Assembly: GCA_003250235.1 (NCBI GenBank)
Contig: QKGY01000284.1
Span: forward strand, 1 to 5,096
Source: Desulfuromonadaceae bacterium
GTDB lineage: Bacteria > Desulfobacterota > Desulfuromonadia > Desulfuromonadales > SZUA-540
Length of the DNA stretch: 5,096 nt
Direction: 5' to 3'
The translations under genes were made by a program, and so were the position numbers. Positions 1 to 5,096 of this stretch are shown one piece after another. Under the pieces are notes generated by a model. That model searched no databases. It was not told the DNA's origin and saw only the letters and a program-made list of their open reading frames with translations. How positions within the stretch are numbered: position 1 is the stretch's first letter; every line of letters begins with the position of its first letter.

Positions 1-225
1 GCCGGTGGTGTGCGTGGTGTAGCTGCTGGCCAGATCCATCATGAGGGAAAGTTCCGCCTGCCCCGACTCCAGAAGGGCGCTGCGCTCGGCCGTGGGTAGT
101 CCGTAAATCTGCACCAGAGGGTTCTGGTTGCTGACGCGAAACGGTGTCATTTCCAGAGCCTGAGCATAAGGCGTGAAAAGAATCAGTCCGCTCAGGGCGA
201 TCAAGACCAGTAGAGGTTTTCGCAT
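1..225 (-). CDS. Secreted DUF3187-like protein, N-terminal part (gene runs off the left edge)
   Basis: Only the first 75 codons are present and the frame is open to position 1. The protein begins MRKPLLVLIALSGLILF, a typical Sec signal peptide with a basic start, a hydrophobic core and a likely signal peptidase I site after A21-Q22-A23. The mature start has the pattern R-V-S-N-Q-N-P-L-V-Q-I-Y-G-L-P, followed by a polar stretch ending in SSYTTHTTG. From memory this 'NPL..I.GLP' beginning matches the DUF3187 family, exported proteins of unknown function seen in Geobacter-like bacteria and some gammaproteobacteria. The family match was not checked by a search. It follows gspN by 27 bases with no terminator between, so it probably belongs to the T2SS operon. 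The ribosome binding site is weak; an in-frame TTG at 240 would add five residues, but the ATG gives the more usual signal peptide. It is not the secretin GspD, whose N0 domain looks different. Confidence 0.75.
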   Translation of the reverse strand, partial: MRKPLLVLIALSGLILFTPYAQALEMTPFRVSNQNPLVQIYGLPTAERSALLESGQAELSLMMDLASSYTTHTTG

Positions 226-252
226 GTCGGCTCGTTTCAAGGCAAGATACGG

Positions 253-1146
253 TTAGCGGACCTGGGCGTTGGCCAGCGACCCCAGGATCCGTATGGTGTA
301 CGCCCCGTTTTTGTCGGCTTTGGCAAGCAGCCCGATCATGTCGGACAGCGCCGGGTCCATGCCGCTCTGAGGTTTCAGGGTCAGGGTGAGATTGATGCGG
401 CTACGGTCGGCGGGCTGGGTCAACATTAGGGTGCCGTTGCCGGTAACGGACATCTGTCCCCCCTGATTATCCAGCTTATCAATACGAAAGGCATTGCCTT
501 TTCCGCTGGCTCGCAGGGTGACGGCACCCAGTCGAAGAATGTCGTTCTGGGCTCCGAGGCCTTTCATTCCGCTCAGATCCAGGGTGGAGAGAACCAGGTC
601 CAGCTGGGTTTCCGTGTTCGCAGCTACGGGCCAGGCGCCGGAGAGCGTTGCCTTGTCCAGAACCACGGATACGTGGATATTCGACCCCCGGGCTACCGGG
701 ACATCCAGTTTCAGGCCGCTGGCCTGGGCTTGCATCTCTCCGTGTCGCCGCGCTTCGAGTTCGATCTCCCCACCGTATAGAGACGCGTAAGCGGTCACGC
801 CCGGATTCGTGCTGAACAGGCTGCCCCAGGCCGGCTTCACCTTCAGAGCATCCACCCGGATATCCTCGGAGAGCTTCGGAGAGCTGAGGGCCAGTTGGGA
901 AGCCGACAGACCGGGGGGAAAGGTCAGGCTCAGGTCCTCCATGTCAACCTGCAGGTCCGGTGTTCTGTTGACCTCTCCTTCGATGCGGCTTCGCAGGGCA
1001 TCGGTGGGAAAGAAAAGATAGATGCCGCAGAAAAAGAAAAAGATCAGCAGCAACAGACCCGACAGGGTGTAGCGGAGCCCGGAAAAGGACTTGCGGGATG
1101 CCTGGGCTTCGGCTCGGAAACGGGGGCGCCTGAAGAATTTCATCAT
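253..1146 (-). CDS. gspN: Type II secretion system protein GspN (Geobacter/Leptospira type)
   Basis: This 297-residue protein has a short arginine-rich cytoplasmic start (residues 1-25), one strongly hydrophobic membrane span at about 26-46 (LLLLIFFFFCGIYLFF), and a periplasmic body of about 250 residues rich in beta strands. The body has alternating hydrophobic repeats such as ITLTLTLKP-like and LDLVLSTLDLSGMKG segments, typical of the AsmA-like fold assigned to GspN. The motif FPPGL near residue 76 and the segment 'YGG' near 124 also fit this family. Its exact job in secretion is not settled; in many T2SS loci gspN is absent, whereas Geobacter-type clusters keep it after gspM. The ATG at 1146 overlaps the gspM stop in an ATGA (1143-1146), which implies translational coupling. 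A second ATG follows at once, so the start could be one codon later. There is no clear Shine-Dalgarno sequence. Confidence 0.87.
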   Translation of the reverse strand: MMKFFRRPRFRAEAQASRKSFSGLRYTLSGLLLLIFFFFCGIYLFFPTDALRSRIEGEVNRTPDLQVDMEDLSLTFPPGLSASQLALSSPKLSEDIRVDALKVKPAWGSLFSTNPGVTAYASLYGGEIELEARRHGEMQAQASGLKLDVPVARGSNIHVSVVLDKATLSGAWPVAANTETQLDLVLSTLDLSGMKGLGAQNDILRLGAVTLRASGKGNAFRIDKLDNQGGQMSVTGNGTLMLTQPADRSRINLTLTLKPQSGMDPALSDMIGLLAKADKNGAYTIRILGSLANAQVR

Positions 1147-1667
1147 TTTTTACCCATGGACGAGATGGTCATGACGGCGTCGAGTTCGGACTTGTTGTCA
1201 AAGCGGGTCTTGACCCGCAAGGTTTTGACCTTCAAAAAGGCGTTGGCCGATTCGATTTCATACAGTAATTGCACCAACTGATCGAGGCGGATCTTTTCCA
1301 GCTTGATTTCCACGGACTCCTCGCGAAATTCATTCTGGTCCACCGAAGGCTGGGGGCGCATGTAGACGAGATTCTCCTTGGATGCGACCTGGGCTTCCGT
1401 GGCTTCGATGAAGGAGAACAGCGAGAAGGTCGTCCCGCGGGACAGCTGGGTTTCGGCCTGGCGGATCTGCGTGTTGAGATTCTGGAAATCCCTCTGCAAA
1501 GCCTGCACCTCGACCACCTGCTTCTGCTTGGAGCGGATTTTGGCATCCAGGGTCTCCAGGGCCGCGTTGTACGGGGTCCATACCAGCAGGTAGAAGAGGG
1601 TGATGGCGACGAACAGGGCGCCTCCTGCCAGGATGATGCGCTCGCGCTGACTCAGGTTGGCTATCAT
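1143..1667 (-). CDS. gspM: Type II secretion system protein GspM (PilO-like platform subunit)
   Basis: GspM is a bitopic inner-membrane protein that pairs with GspL in the assembly platform. The 174-residue product fits the family in size and layout. It has a short cytoplasmic tail (MIANLSQRER), a membrane span at about 11-30, a predicted coiled coil at about 34-78 (for example LETLDAKIRSKQKQVVEVQ), and a C-terminal region at about 83-172 that reads as the ferredoxin-like fold shared by GspM and PilO, with EESVEIKLEKIRLDQLVQLL followed by the strand pattern LKVKTLRVKTRF. The start is secure: it overlaps the gspL stop in an ATGA at 1664-1667 and has a strong ribosome binding site six bases upstream. 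The family call rests on architecture and on position between gspL and gspN, because GspM proteins are poorly conserved in sequence. Confidence 0.9.
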   Translation of the reverse strand: MIANLSQRERIILAGGALFVAITLFYLLVWTPYNAALETLDAKIRSKQKQVVEVQALQRDFQNLNTQIRQAETQLSRGTTFSLFSFIEATEAQVASKENLVYMRPQPSVDQNEFREESVEIKLEKIRLDQLVQLLYEIESANAFLKVKTLRVKTRFDNKSELDAVMTISSMGKK

Positions 1668-3067
1668 TGTGCACCTCCCTGCCGTGCCGGCGTCAGATTC
1701 AGTCGAAAGTCGACCCGGCTGCCGTCCAGGCTCATCTTGGCATCGGAGATCTGGATTTCCGTGAATGCCGTTCCTTTCTCCAGGCTCTTGGCGATGCGGT
1801 TGATGGCGTCAAAGGAGGATGTCTGTCCTTCAAGCCGCACACCGTCCTCGGTGTAGGTGAACTCACGGATATCGACGGTGATATCTGCGGGCATGGCGGC
1901 AGAGATTTGCTGAAGGGCCGCGAGCGGAGTCCGCTGGTTGTCCAGGCCGAATAACGTGAGCTTTTTCCTCAATTCCGTGACTTTGCCCTGCAGCTGCAGG
2001 GGGATGTCGACGATGGCGGTGGAATTGGGAAAGGTCTGTTTGTAGGCGCGAACCATTTCGCTCTGCAGGGACTCCACTCTCTGTGCCCGGCTGGCATAGT
2101 TCAGGTAGGCGGATCCGGCCAGGCTCAGAACCATGAGGACCAGAACGGCGGCAGCGGCAATCAGGTTCTTCCGGGTGATCCCCCATTGACTTTTTATGGC
2201 AAAGGGGCCGCTGCGGAAGTTGAAGCCCTTCTCCTTGACGGCCTTGTCAGCACGATACGCCAGGGACACGGCGGGGATGAAGGCCGGATCGACCGTATCG
2301 TCTTCCAGGGGGAAGGCGGGGATGCGGACCTTTTGTCCTGTCTGTTGCAAGCGGTGCTGTAGCGCCGGGGTGACCTTTGAACCAATCAGATACAGAGGGA
2401 GGTCCTCCCTGTCGGCTTTTTTCTGCAAGGCGGTGCATTCAATGAGCAACGTCTGTGCGAGGGACTCTCCGATAGTCGCCGGGGAAAGGGACAGTATGCG
2501 ATAGTCGACAACCCGCTGTTCCAGTATCAGCGAGATCGTGGCTTCCTGGCGCTTGAGGCAGATCAGGACCCCATCCGGGACCTGATGGCGCAGACCCATG
2601 GCATAGCCGAAGGGAGCCAGGTCGATGTACTGGAGGGGAATCTGGCCGGCATCAAAGGGGGCGAGGCAGGCGGCAACCGTCTCCTGACGGACAGCCCCGG
2701 CGGTGACGGCAAAGGTGTTCTCCGGACCGGCAACAGGTTGCTGGAAGTCGGTAATGCAGGTTTCCACCGCCAGGGGAAGCTGGCTGGTCAGTTCGAAGCC
2801 AAGGGCTGCGGTGATCTTCTTGGGATCGGAAAAGGGGAAGCTTAAACGTCGTACAAATCCATCCCGCGCCGGTAAGACGGTGGCAAAGCGGTTGCCATAG
2901 TGCAATTCCCCTCCCAGGAGTTCTTTCAGCGCCGCGGCCAGTTCCTCGTCGTTGTCATAGGCCCTTTCGGCCAGCGACAGACTGTCGGGGCTGCCCTTTT
3001 CCTGGGTGAGGATGGCCAGACGCAGGATCCCAGCGTCCAGATCGATTCCTATCAGTCGTTTTCCCAT
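1664..3067 (-). CDS. gspL: Type II secretion system protein GspL (PilM-PilN-like fusion)
   Basis: GspL links the cytoplasmic ATPase GspE to the membrane platform. The 467 residues split into three parts. Residues 1-280 form a cytoplasmic actin-like domain related to PilM, beginning with the strand-turn-strand RLIGIDLDAGILRLAIL and containing the conserved-looking 'YIDLAPFGYAMGL' near 147-159. One membrane span lies at about 301-322 (NLIAAAAVLVLMVLSLAGSA). Residues 323-467 form a periplasmic region with a PilN-like layout: a helix that may coil (RAQRVESLQSEMVRAYKQ), then a ferredoxin-like fold containing PLAALQQISAAMPADITVDI and RLEGQTSSFDAINRIAKSLE. The second actin-type phosphate loop looks degenerate, as expected for GspL, which is not thought to hydrolyse ATP. 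The gene starts 5 bases after the gspK stop, with AAGG at 3081-3084 as a rather distant ribosome binding site, and overlaps gspM by four bases. Confidence 0.93.
   Translation of the reverse strand: MGKRLIGIDLDAGILRLAILTQEKGSPDSLSLAERAYDNDEELAAALKELLGGELHYGNRFATVLPARDGFVRRLSFPFSDPKKITAALGFELTSQLPLAVETCITDFQQPVAGPENTFAVTAGAVRQETVAACLAPFDAGQIPLQYIDLAPFGYAMGLRHQVPDGVLICLKRQEATISLILEQRVVDYRILSLSPATIGESLAQTLLIECTALQKKADREDLPLYLIGSKVTPALQHRLQQTGQKVRIPAFPLEDDTVDPAFIPAVSLAYRADKAVKEKGFNFRSGPFAIKSQWGITRKNLIAAAAVLVLMVLSLAGSAYLNYASRAQRVESLQSEMVRAYKQTFPNSTAIVDIPLQLQGKVTELRKKLTLFGLDNQRTPLAALQQISAAMPADITVDIREFTYTEDGVRLEGQTSSFDAINRIAKSLEKGTAFTEIQISDAKMSLDGSRVDFRLNLTPARQGGAQ
1672..1680 (-). promoter_or_regulatory. 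Strong ribosome binding site of gspM
   Basis: On the minus strand this reads AGGGAGGTG, with the GGAGG core ending six bases before the gspM ATG. It lies inside the last codons of gspL. It is by far the best Shine-Dalgarno match in the window and suggests that gspM can be initiated independently as well as by coupling through the ATGA overlap. Confidence 0.8.
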
Positions 3068-3072
3068 AACGT

Positions 3073-4005
3073 CTAGTTTACCTTGAGAAAGAGAAGTTGG
3101 TCTCCGGCTTTTTGCACGATGGCCTCCATCGAACGGGTACCGTCGTTGACTGCTGCCCAGGTGAGGATGCGGTACGTTGGGCTGGTCACGGTAAAGGGCG
3201 TTCGAAGAAGATTGGCCATTCCCGGCAACTGGTTCAGTTCCTTGAGATCCTCCTGGCTTTTGAACGGTTTTGCATCCCGCATGGCCACGATGGTTTCTGC
3301 CGTGCTTCTGTCGATTTCCGGGTCTTCCGAGAGGCTCATGAGAACCTCCTCGGTGGTCGTATTGACGTTGATCTGTTCCCCGGCATGAACGGCAAGGTGG
3401 GGGCGGACCAGTTTGATGACATCTGGGGTAAATCCACGGATGAGCCCCAGTTCCTCCAGGCTGTCCAGGGGAGCGTTCTTGCAGGGGTAAGGATGCTCCA
3501 GACTTTCGTAGTAGTTGCTTTCCGCGCCGATCCCCAGGGTGTTGTACACCTCGTCGTCTTTGTCGATCCAGTCGATCAAGGCCGCCGTTAGGTCCTCCGG
3601 ATCGGTCAGCCCCATGAGGGTGAAGAAGCGGTTGAACCGGTCTATGAAGATACTGTCGGGGTTGATTCCCTGACTGTCGACCAGGCGGTTGATGTCCAGC
3701 TTCCCGCCGAGATCCTCAATGTGGACCGTGACCACCCCGTCGCCAACGGGATAGTTGGATACCCCCTGGGCCCAGGTCTCGTCTCTGCTGTCATAGCTGT
3801 TTTTATCATCCTGCAGCAGGATGCGCCCTACGCGGACCCCCCCTTTGGACAGATAATAGGCCCGGGTGCTGTCGCGGAAGGTTTCGGTCAGCCGGATATC
3901 CACCAGGGTGGAAAAGGCGAATTCCGTCAACAGCGAGGCCAGCAGGGCGATGATGACCAGGACCAGAAGCAGGACGGTACCCTTTTCATTGGCCAGGGGG
4001 GTCAT
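3073..4005 (-). CDS. gspK: Minor pseudopilin GspK (tip of the T2SS pseudopilus)
   Basis: GspK is the largest minor pseudopilin and caps the GspI-J-K tip complex. The 310-residue product has a short leader ending NEKG (residues 6-9), a prepilin peptidase site after G9, and a hydrophobic helix TVLLLVLVIIALLASLL. Position +5 of the mature protein is Leu14 instead of Glu, the normal GspK exception. Downstream are the family features: an AYYLSKGGVRVG segment (49-60), a large inserted helical domain with IDWIDKDDE (144-152), KNAPLDSLEELGLI (176-189), INVNTTTEEVL (212-222), and a helix-hairpin-helix-like FKSQEDLKELNQLPG (248-262). The acidic clusters in the inserted domain could bind calcium, as in the E. 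coli GspK structure (inference). The start at 4005 is preferred over an in-frame ATG at 4116: it gives a normal short leader, sits in an ATGA overlap with gspJ and has a purine-rich ribosome binding site. Confidence 0.94.
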   Translation of the reverse strand: MTPLANEKGTVLLLVLVIIALLASLLTEFAFSTLVDIRLTETFRDSTRAYYLSKGGVRVGRILLQDDKNSYDSRDETWAQGVSNYPVGDGVVTVHIEDLGGKLDINRLVDSQGINPDSIFIDRFNRFFTLMGLTDPEDLTAALIDWIDKDDEVYNTLGIGAESNYYESLEHPYPCKNAPLDSLEELGLIRGFTPDVIKLVRPHLAVHAGEQINVNTTTEEVLMSLSEDPEIDRSTAETIVAMRDAKPFKSQEDLKELNQLPGMANLLRTPFTVTSPTYRILTWAAVNDGTRSMEAIVQKAGDQLLFLKVN

Positions 4006-4607
4006 TTCTGCCCCCCTTTCATAGGAATTTCGAACGCCGAAACGAAAGGGACATCCTTGTCGTTCATGCGGATGGTCAGGGAGAGTTCGACCATCTGTGG
4101 CAATCCCTGCTGCCATTCCTCCTGCCAGTTCCCGTCGCTATAGTAACGCAGGCGCATGTCGCGGATTCCTGATGCCAGCTTGTAGCTCTGGAGGCGGGAG
4201 TCCTCCGGGAAGAAAATCGGATACTCACTGCGATACAGGGCGTTGTCCTGGTTTTTGGAGTCCGGGTCCGGACGCAGCTCGTAGCGGACGACGACGATCC
4301 CCCCCGTCCCTCCCAGCGGCGTGCTGGCCGTGGTCGAGAGGGTTAGCACCGGCTGCCCCGAATCATTTTTCTCCCCGGTAAACAGCGTGCTCGGGTTGGC
4401 GCTTTTCAGGTAGGCCCCGCGAATTTCACGGCCCATGCGATCGAAGAGGACGCGGGCCTGGTGATAGCCGGCGCTTTCCGCCTCGACCCTCTGTTTGGCG
4501 GAGCTGACGGCACTGAAAATGCCGTAGATCGTCATCAGCACCGTAGCCGTTATCGCGACCGCGATGGTGATCTCAATCAGTGTGAATCCCGACTCCCTGT
4601 GCCTCAT
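4002..4607 (-). CDS. gspJ: Minor pseudopilin GspJ
   Basis: GspJ is a minor pseudopilin of the GspI-J-K tip complex in the periplasm. The 201-residue product has a six-to-seven-residue basic leader (MRHRESG) cut after G7, then the type IV pilin-like helix FTLIEITIAVAITATVLM with Glu12 at the critical +5 position. After the helix come features usual for GspJ: the segment VLFDRMGREIRGAYL (53-67), the strand VVVRYELRPD, and near the C terminus GIRDMRLRYYSDGNWQEEW and LPQMVELSLTI. The size agrees with GspJ (about 190-230 residues) and is larger than GspH or GspI. It starts 5 bases after the gspI stop, with AGAGG at 4610-4614 as a closely spaced and probably weak binding site. Its TGA overlaps the gspK ATG. 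Confidence 0.93.
   Translation of the reverse strand: MRHRESGFTLIEITIAVAITATVLMTIYGIFSAVSSAKQRVEAESAGYHQARVLFDRMGREIRGAYLKSANPSTLFTGEKNDSGQPVLTLSTTASTPLGGTGGIVVVRYELRPDPDSKNQDNALYRSEYPIFFPEDSRLQSYKLASGIRDMRLRYYSDGNWQEEWQQGLPQMVELSLTIRMNDKDVPFVSAFEIPMKGGQK
4011..4017 (-). promoter_or_regulatory. Ribosome binding site supporting the gspK start at 4005
   Basis: On the minus strand this reads AGGGGGG, ending five bases before the ATG at 4005. It is not a perfect GGAGG, but its position helps to choose this start over the in-frame ATG at 4116, which would add 37 residues without a pilin-like leader. It lies in the last codons of gspJ, which encode the lysine- and glycine-rich end of that protein. 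Confidence 0.6.
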
Positions 4608-4612
4608 GGCCT

Positions 4613-5002
4613 CTATTCTTGCAGGATGAAAGAGGTCAGGTCGACCCCCTCATGGGGTTCGTGGGTTCCCCAGGACACCGTCACCGTCACCATCTTGACC
4701 GTGGCAAGAGGCGTATCCGTATAGGCGATATGCCAGCGGTAATCCGCAAAAGGGGTGGCAAAAAAATCCTCATCGTCATTCGGTTGCAGGGTTCCCTGCT
4801 CGGCCCCGACTTCAACTTCGGCCATTTTCTGCTGAGCCAGAAGGGTCGCCTGGGTGGTATGCTGCAGCCGTCCGTGAACCCGGATGGAGCTGGTCCCCAG
4901 CGACAGCAGCGTGACCAGGGCGACACTGATGATCGCCAGGGCGATCATGACCTCAAGCAGCGTAAAGCCCCTCTGAGACTTAAAATTCCCGGTAACCTTC
5001 AT
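4613..5002 (-). CDS. gspI: Minor pseudopilin GspI
   Basis: GspI is the minor pseudopilin thought to nucleate the tip complex with GspJ and GspK. The 129-residue product has a 12-residue basic leader (MKVTGNFKSQRG), a prepilin peptidase site after G12, and the N-methylation helix FTLLEVMIALAIISVALV with Glu17 at +5. The following helix contains TQATLLAQQKMAEVE, a signature commonly seen in GspI (the 'A..KM.E.E' pattern), and the C-terminal part ends in strands such as KMVTVTVSW. The length is normal for GspI. The ATG lies inside the end of gspH, giving a 23-base overlap, and a GGAAG three bases upstream may act as a tight ribosome binding site. Together with gspJ and gspK the family assignment is firm. 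Confidence 0.92.
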   Translation of the reverse strand: MKVTGNFKSQRGFTLLEVMIALAIISVALVTLLSLGTSSIRVHGRLQHTTQATLLAQQKMAEVEVGAEQGTLQPNDDEDFFATPFADYRWHIAYTDTPLATVKMVTVTVSWGTHEPHEGVDLTSFILQE

Positions 5003-5096
5003 GAACTTCCGTCTCGGCGGTAAAGGGCAGGATGCGCAGGGTCAGGATCTTGCCTCTGTCGTCCTCCAGGTGGATCACGGTTTCTTCGAGCCAGCC
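4980..5096 (-). CDS. gspH: Minor pseudopilin GspH, C-terminal end (gene runs off the right edge)
   Basis: A minus-strand frame is open from the window edge to a TAA at 4980-4982, giving 38 residues that begin GWLEETVIHLEDDRGKILTL and end HEGYREF. The beta-hairpin pattern with 'IHLEDDRGKILTLRILPFTAETEV' in two strands resembles the C-terminal sheet of GspH/GspG-type pseudopilins, where a short polypeptide turn joins two strands before a tail of about ten residues. The position directly before gspI is where gspH normally lies. The N-terminal methylation helix, which would prove the family, is outside the window, so GspG or another pseudopilin cannot be fully excluded. The stop falls 20 bases inside gspI, so the two genes overlap and are probably coupled. 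Confidence 0.75.
   Translation of the reverse strand, partial: GWLEETVIHLEDDRGKILTLRILPFTAETEVHEGYREF

Noticed and set aside
226..252. A possible terminator or promoter between gspN and the DUF3187-like gene.
   Set aside because: The 27 bases hold no inverted repeat, no T run and no recognisable -35/-10 pair.
1203..1232. Two adjacent small hairpins (7-base arms with a 2-base loop, then 5-base arms) near the 3' end of gspM.
   Set aside because: They lie within coding sequence that specifies the near-repeat VKTL-R-VKTR, they have no following U run, and the operon continues, so they are not a terminator.
1269..1856. A 195-codon open frame on the plus strand, with others at 895-1281, 3097-3591 and 3721-4143.
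   Set aside because: They are antisense to well-supported gsp genes, have no recognisable domains or signal sequences, and cross gene junctions. Long antisense frames are expected with this GC level and codon use.
1986..2001. A perfect 16-base palindrome, CCCTGCAGCTGCAGGG, inside gspL.
   Set aside because: It encodes the repeated Leu-Gln-Leu-Gln of the GspL periplasmic domain with the common CTG and CAG codons. There is no second copy and no promoter nearby, so a chance product of codon use is the simplest reading.
4006..4116. A longer gspK starting at the ATG at 4116 (37 extra residues).
   Set aside because: The extension overlaps gspJ by 115 bases, has no hydrophobic or leader-like character, and would bury the prepilin peptidase site far from the N terminus. 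The start at 4005 has the usual overlap and binding site.

Overview
The window is a run of genes on the minus strand that encodes the inner-membrane platform and minor pseudopilins of a type II secretion system (T2SS). Read in the direction of transcription (from high to low coordinates) the order is gspH (3' end only), gspI, gspJ, gspK, gspL, gspM, gspN and the 5' end of a gene for a secreted DUF3187-like protein. No real gene was found on the plus strand. The long plus-strand open frames are antisense shadows of the gsp genes.

The likely host is a deltaproteobacterium of the Geobacter/Desulfuromonas/Pelobacter kind (Desulfuromonadota). This is inferred from three things: the compact H-I-J-K-L-M-N order, the GspN of the roughly 300-residue single-span type known from Geobacter and Leptospira, and the DUF3187-like gene next to it. 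The DNA is moderately GC-rich and even across the window. There is no sign of mobile elements, RNA genes, CRISPR or recent transfer.

Layout: 4980-5096 is the end of gspH; 4613-5002 gspI, overlapping gspH by 23 bases; 4002-4607 gspJ; 3073-4005 gspK; 1664-3067 gspL; 1143-1667 gspM; 253-1146 gspN; 1-225 the start of the DUF3187-like gene. Three junctions (J/K, L/M, M/N) are ATGA overlaps, two (I/J, K/L) are 5-base gaps after TAG stops, and the last gap is 27 bases. No gene-free stretch is longer than 27 bases. I see no internal promoter or terminator, so this is one transcription unit that enters from beyond 5096 and continues past position 1.

How the parts work together: GspH, I, J and K are minor pseudopilins. 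GspI-J-K form the tip complex that starts the periplasmic pseudopilus, each after removal of a short basic leader by the prepilin peptidase. GspL has a cytoplasmic actin-like domain that docks the GspE ATPase, and its periplasmic domain pairs with GspM to form the platform. GspN is a membrane-anchored periplasmic AsmA-like protein of uncertain role. The gene at 1-225 starts with a signal peptide and may be an envelope partner or client of the system. The motor (GspE), core membrane protein (GspF), major pseudopilin (GspG), secretin (GspD) and peptidase (GspO) are not in the window.
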